A stretch of 15,453 bases of DNA. Source: Dehalococcoidia bacterium. Lineage in GTDB: Bacteria; Chloroflexota; Dehalococcoidia; JACVQG01. The notes under the pieces are model-generated. The model was not told the DNA's origin. It did no database searches and saw nothing but the letters and a program-made list of their open reading frames with translations. Below, piece by piece: positions 14,014 through 15,453 of the stretch; position 1 is the stretch's first letter, and every line of letters starts with the position of its first letter. Location of the stretch: NCBI GenBank assembly GCA_015661045.1, contig JACVQG010000023.1, forward strand, positions 1 to 15,453. The letters are read 5' to 3'. A program made the position numbers and the translations under genes.

Positions 14014-14019
14014 TGTCAA
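13990..14019 (-). promoter_or_regulatory. Proximal promoter of the MNT-HEPN operon
   Basis: On the minus strand TTGACA (14014-14019) and TACTAT (13990-13995) are 18 bp apart. Transcription would begin about 20 nt before the MNT ATG. Confidence 0.65.
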
Positions 14020-14024
14020 GGAAA
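14001..14024. repeat. 24-bp direct repeat, copy 1
   Basis: The segment containing TGTTCAATATGTCAAGGAAA (14005-14024) recurs at 14154-14177 with two mismatches over 24 bp. The two copies bracket a 129-bp segment with palindromes. This copy carries the proximal -35 box and one operator-like repeat. Confidence 0.8.
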
Positions 14025-14090
14025 GGCATAACTTTGACAGGGTCTTTGCATTGTCATACTGGAGTGTGTGGTTTATTTAAGTACGAAAAC

Positions 14091-14142
14091 CCCCTTGCCC
14101 CTTTTGCGTAAAGGGGGTGCTCCGATTTTATCGGAGCGGGGG
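14091..14142. repeat. Two adjacent hairpins, palindromic repeat element
   Basis: CCCCTTT (14098-14104) pairs with AAAGGGG (14110-14116), and GCTCCGAT (14119-14126) pairs with ATCGGAGC (14130-14137) around a TTT loop. Outer C-runs and G-runs (about 14091-14095 and 14137-14142) could close a longer structure. It resembles dispersed intergenic repeats and could also end transcripts coming from the distal promoter. Confidence 0.7.
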
Positions 14143-14172
14143 ATTTTACAAAAATTGTGTTCAATAGGTCAA
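14143..14172 (-). promoter_or_regulatory. Distal, duplicated promoter upstream of MNT-HEPN
   Basis: On the minus strand TTGACC (14167-14172) and TAAAAT (14143-14148) are 18 bp apart, the same spacing as the proximal promoter. A TTGTGTTCAATA repeat sits in the spacer. Confidence 0.5.
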
Positions 14173-14177
14173 GGAAA
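14154..14177. repeat. 24-bp direct repeat, copy 2
   Basis: This copy of the 14001-14024 segment differs at two positions (A to G and T to G). The second change turns the -35 box from TTGACA to TTGACC. Confidence 0.8.
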
Positions 14178-14216
14178 CAAATACGGGTGAAGTATGCCGA
14201 GGGGTTTAGCGGTAGG

Positions 14217-14246
14217 TTGACTTCTTAGCCAGACTCTCAATATAAT
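14217..14246 (+). promoter_or_regulatory. Promoter of the 14265 gene
   Basis: TTGACT (14217-14222) and a perfect TATAAT (14241-14246) are 18 bp apart. Transcription would start near 14253, giving a very short leader with AGAGGTAGAG before the ATG. Confidence 0.6.
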
Positions 14247-14264
14247 CCCTATAGAGGTAGAGAC

Positions 14265-14624
14265 ATGACCGTAAAATACATGGCCGGCTGGGAAGTATAT
14301 TGGGATGATCAGAAATTTGTTGAAGCTTTCTTAGTTACACATGGAGTCGGCAAAAAAGATTTTGATTTCTTTAACAAAGTTCAGTCTGGATTAGAGCTGT
14401 TTGTAGTAGAAAACAAGTTAATACGGTGTTATAAGTATTCTGAAGGCGAAAAGAAACTGGATGCTGAATTAATTAATCTTCCTATAAGCTCATGGGAAGA
14501 GCATAAAGTATTTTTCCTGCAGAAGTCAAACAAGGGATTGCACAGAATAGGGGGAACGCTCCCTGAATGTCTGGTTTTACCTAATCATGAAAAACTAAAA
14601 ACACCTTTTCAATATCTAGTATAA
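14265..14624 (+). CDS. Hypothetical 119-residue protein, possibly C-terminally truncated
   Basis: The product is acidic/aromatic-rich and soluble (WEVYWDDQKFVEAFLV, SSWEEHKVFFLQKS). The end LHRIGGTLPECLVLPNHEKL weakly recalls the IGG-P segment of YwqG/DUF1963-like proteins, whose chain would continue beyond this point. The frame stops shortly after TPFQYLV. The IS630 transposase promoter begins only 16 bp after the stop, so an insertion may have cut the gene. No signal peptide or membrane segment is seen. A good promoter and AGAGGTAGAG ribosome site precede the ATG, so it is probably expressed. No function can be assigned. Confidence 0.6.
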   Translation: MTVKYMAGWEVYWDDQKFVEAFLVTHGVGKKDFDFFNKVQSGLELFVVENKLIRCYKYSEGEKKLDAELINLPISSWEEHKVFFLQKSNKGLHRIGGTLPECLVLPNHEKLKTPFQYLV

Positions 14625-14639
14625 CGTTTCATAATACTA

Positions 14640-14668
14640 TTTACATATAGAGGGGTTTGTGATATATT
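14640..14668 (+). promoter_or_regulatory. Promoter of the IS630-type transposase
   Basis: TTTACA (14640-14645) and TATATT (14663-14668) are 17 bp apart, each matching 5 of 6 consensus bases. The leader is about 20 nt and carries GGAGG in the loop of a 5-bp CGATT/AATCG stem (14680-14695). Confidence 0.5.
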
Positions 14669-14697
14669 GATTTCCAAAACGATTGGAGGGAATCGAT

Positions 14698-15453
14698 ATG
14701 CCACGTAAGAGTCAAAAAGCGAAGTTGATTTTAGGGCAAGATAAAAAAGGACAATTACAGCAACTCGCCAATTCACGAAAGGCGCCAGTCAGAGAAGCGC
14801 AACGGGCCACCATTTTATTACGATATGCAGAGGACATACCGATCACTGACATCGAAAAACAATTACACGTTAGCAGGCCGACTATTTACAAATGGATAGA
14901 TAAGGCACTGGCGGTGGGTATCGAAGAGGGACTGAAAGATAAATATCATCGTCCGAAGGAACCTGTGATTACAGAAGAAGCGAAAGCCTGGGTCATAGAC
15001 CTGGCCTGCAAGAAACCGACTGAGTATGGGTATGCCGCTGAGATGTGGACGCGGAGCGCTTTGGCGGCTCATGCCAGGAAATATGGGCCGGAAGCAGGAC
15101 ATGATTGTTTGCAGAAAGCGGCCAAGGCCACGATCCAGAGAATCCTTGAGGGACATCCAATACGGCCTCATAAGATGGCCTATTATCTTGAGAAGCGTGA
15201 CCCTAAATTTGAGCAGAAAATGACGGAGATTTTGTGCGTATACAAGGAGGTCAATCTTCAAAACGAAGCGGGGGAAACGGGTGGCAAGCCGTCTGTTATT
15301 ACCGTATCTATGGATGAAAAACCGGGGTTACAGGCCATCAAGAATATCGCGCCAGATATCATGCCTGAACCGGGGAAACAATCCAGAATAATGCGGGATT
15401 ACGAATATAAACGCTTAGGGACATTGTCGATTCTGGCTTCTCTGGACTTGCAG
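14698..15453 (+). mobile_element. IS630-family transposase (partial, C-terminus outside window)
   Basis: The frame is open for 252 codons from the ATG at 14698 to the right edge. The N-terminal part (about 15-95) is a helix-turn-helix DNA-binding region (REAQRATILLRYAEDIPITD, then QLHVSRPTIYKWIDKAL). RNase H-like DDE sequence begins at VITVSMDEKPGLQAI, whose Asp is the first catalytic acid. It continues to RDYEYKRLGTLSILASLDLQ, a segment typical of IS630-group transposases. The remaining DDE residues and the right inverted repeat lie beyond the window, so the element's ends and target-site TA duplication cannot be confirmed. GGAGG is 9 nt before the ATG. Its position beside a toxin-antitoxin-like pair and palindromic repeats marks this end of the window as a mobile, rearranged area. 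Confidence 0.9.

Larger units (their letters stand above)
13962..14264. other. Control region upstream of the MNT-HEPN operon
   Basis: These 303 bp contain no gene. They hold two related minus-strand promoters 153 bp apart, three TTRTGTTCRATA repeats, two strong hairpins between the promoters, and a plus-strand promoter for the gene at 14265. Confidence 0.7.

Noticed and set aside
14863..15261. A 132-codon minus-strand frame inside the transposase
   Set aside because: It is antisense to the conserved IS630 transposase and has no domain signal.

Overview
The window looks like a piece of a Chloroflexota genome, most probably Dehalococcoidia or a close relative. This is an inference. It rests on the gene set (bicupin enzyme, orphan molybdenum hydroxylase subunit, flavoprotein reductase, eRF1/VLRF1-like protein beside mutS2), on strong AGGAGG ribosome sites with sigma70-type promoters, and on short palindromic repeats of the GCAATCC/TCATTGCGAG and CCTCTCCC/GGGAGAGG kinds scattered between genes. 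No rRNA, tRNA or CRISPR array was seen.

Region 1 (1-9457) is a set of mostly single-gene catabolic units on alternating strands. In order they are: a solute-binding lipoprotein cut by the left edge (-), a bicupin protein (-), a VOC/glyoxalase-fold protein (+), a small GIY-YIG nuclease (-) sitting between copies of a dispersed palindromic repeat, the large subunit of a xanthine dehydrogenase-family molybdenum enzyme (-), a dienelactone hydrolase-family protein (+), a small unknown protein (+), a fumarate reductase/ketosteroid dehydrogenase-type flavoprotein (-), and a short-chain dehydrogenase (+). Several have a recognisable promoter of their own. Together they suggest oxidation, isomerisation and hydrolysis of small organic or aromatic-derived acids, but nothing in the sequence fixes one pathway or substrate.

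Region 2 (9505-12843, minus strand) encodes a VLRF1/eRF1-like protein downstream of MutS2 with an intact C-terminal Smr domain. Both families are linked to dealing with stalled ribosomes, so the pair may be a ribosome-associated quality-control locus.

Region 3 (12974-14264) is an MNT-HEPN toxin-antitoxin type pair. The nucleotidyltransferase carries an N-terminal winged helix, and the genes overlap. Upstream lies an unusual control region: a perfect -35 box, repeated TTATGTTCRATA elements 21 bp apart placed over the promoter, and a second, similar promoter 153 bp further upstream beyond two strong hairpins.

Region 4 (14265-15453) holds a 119-residue protein of unknown function and an IS630-family transposase that runs off the right edge. 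The small protein may have been cut short by the insertion.
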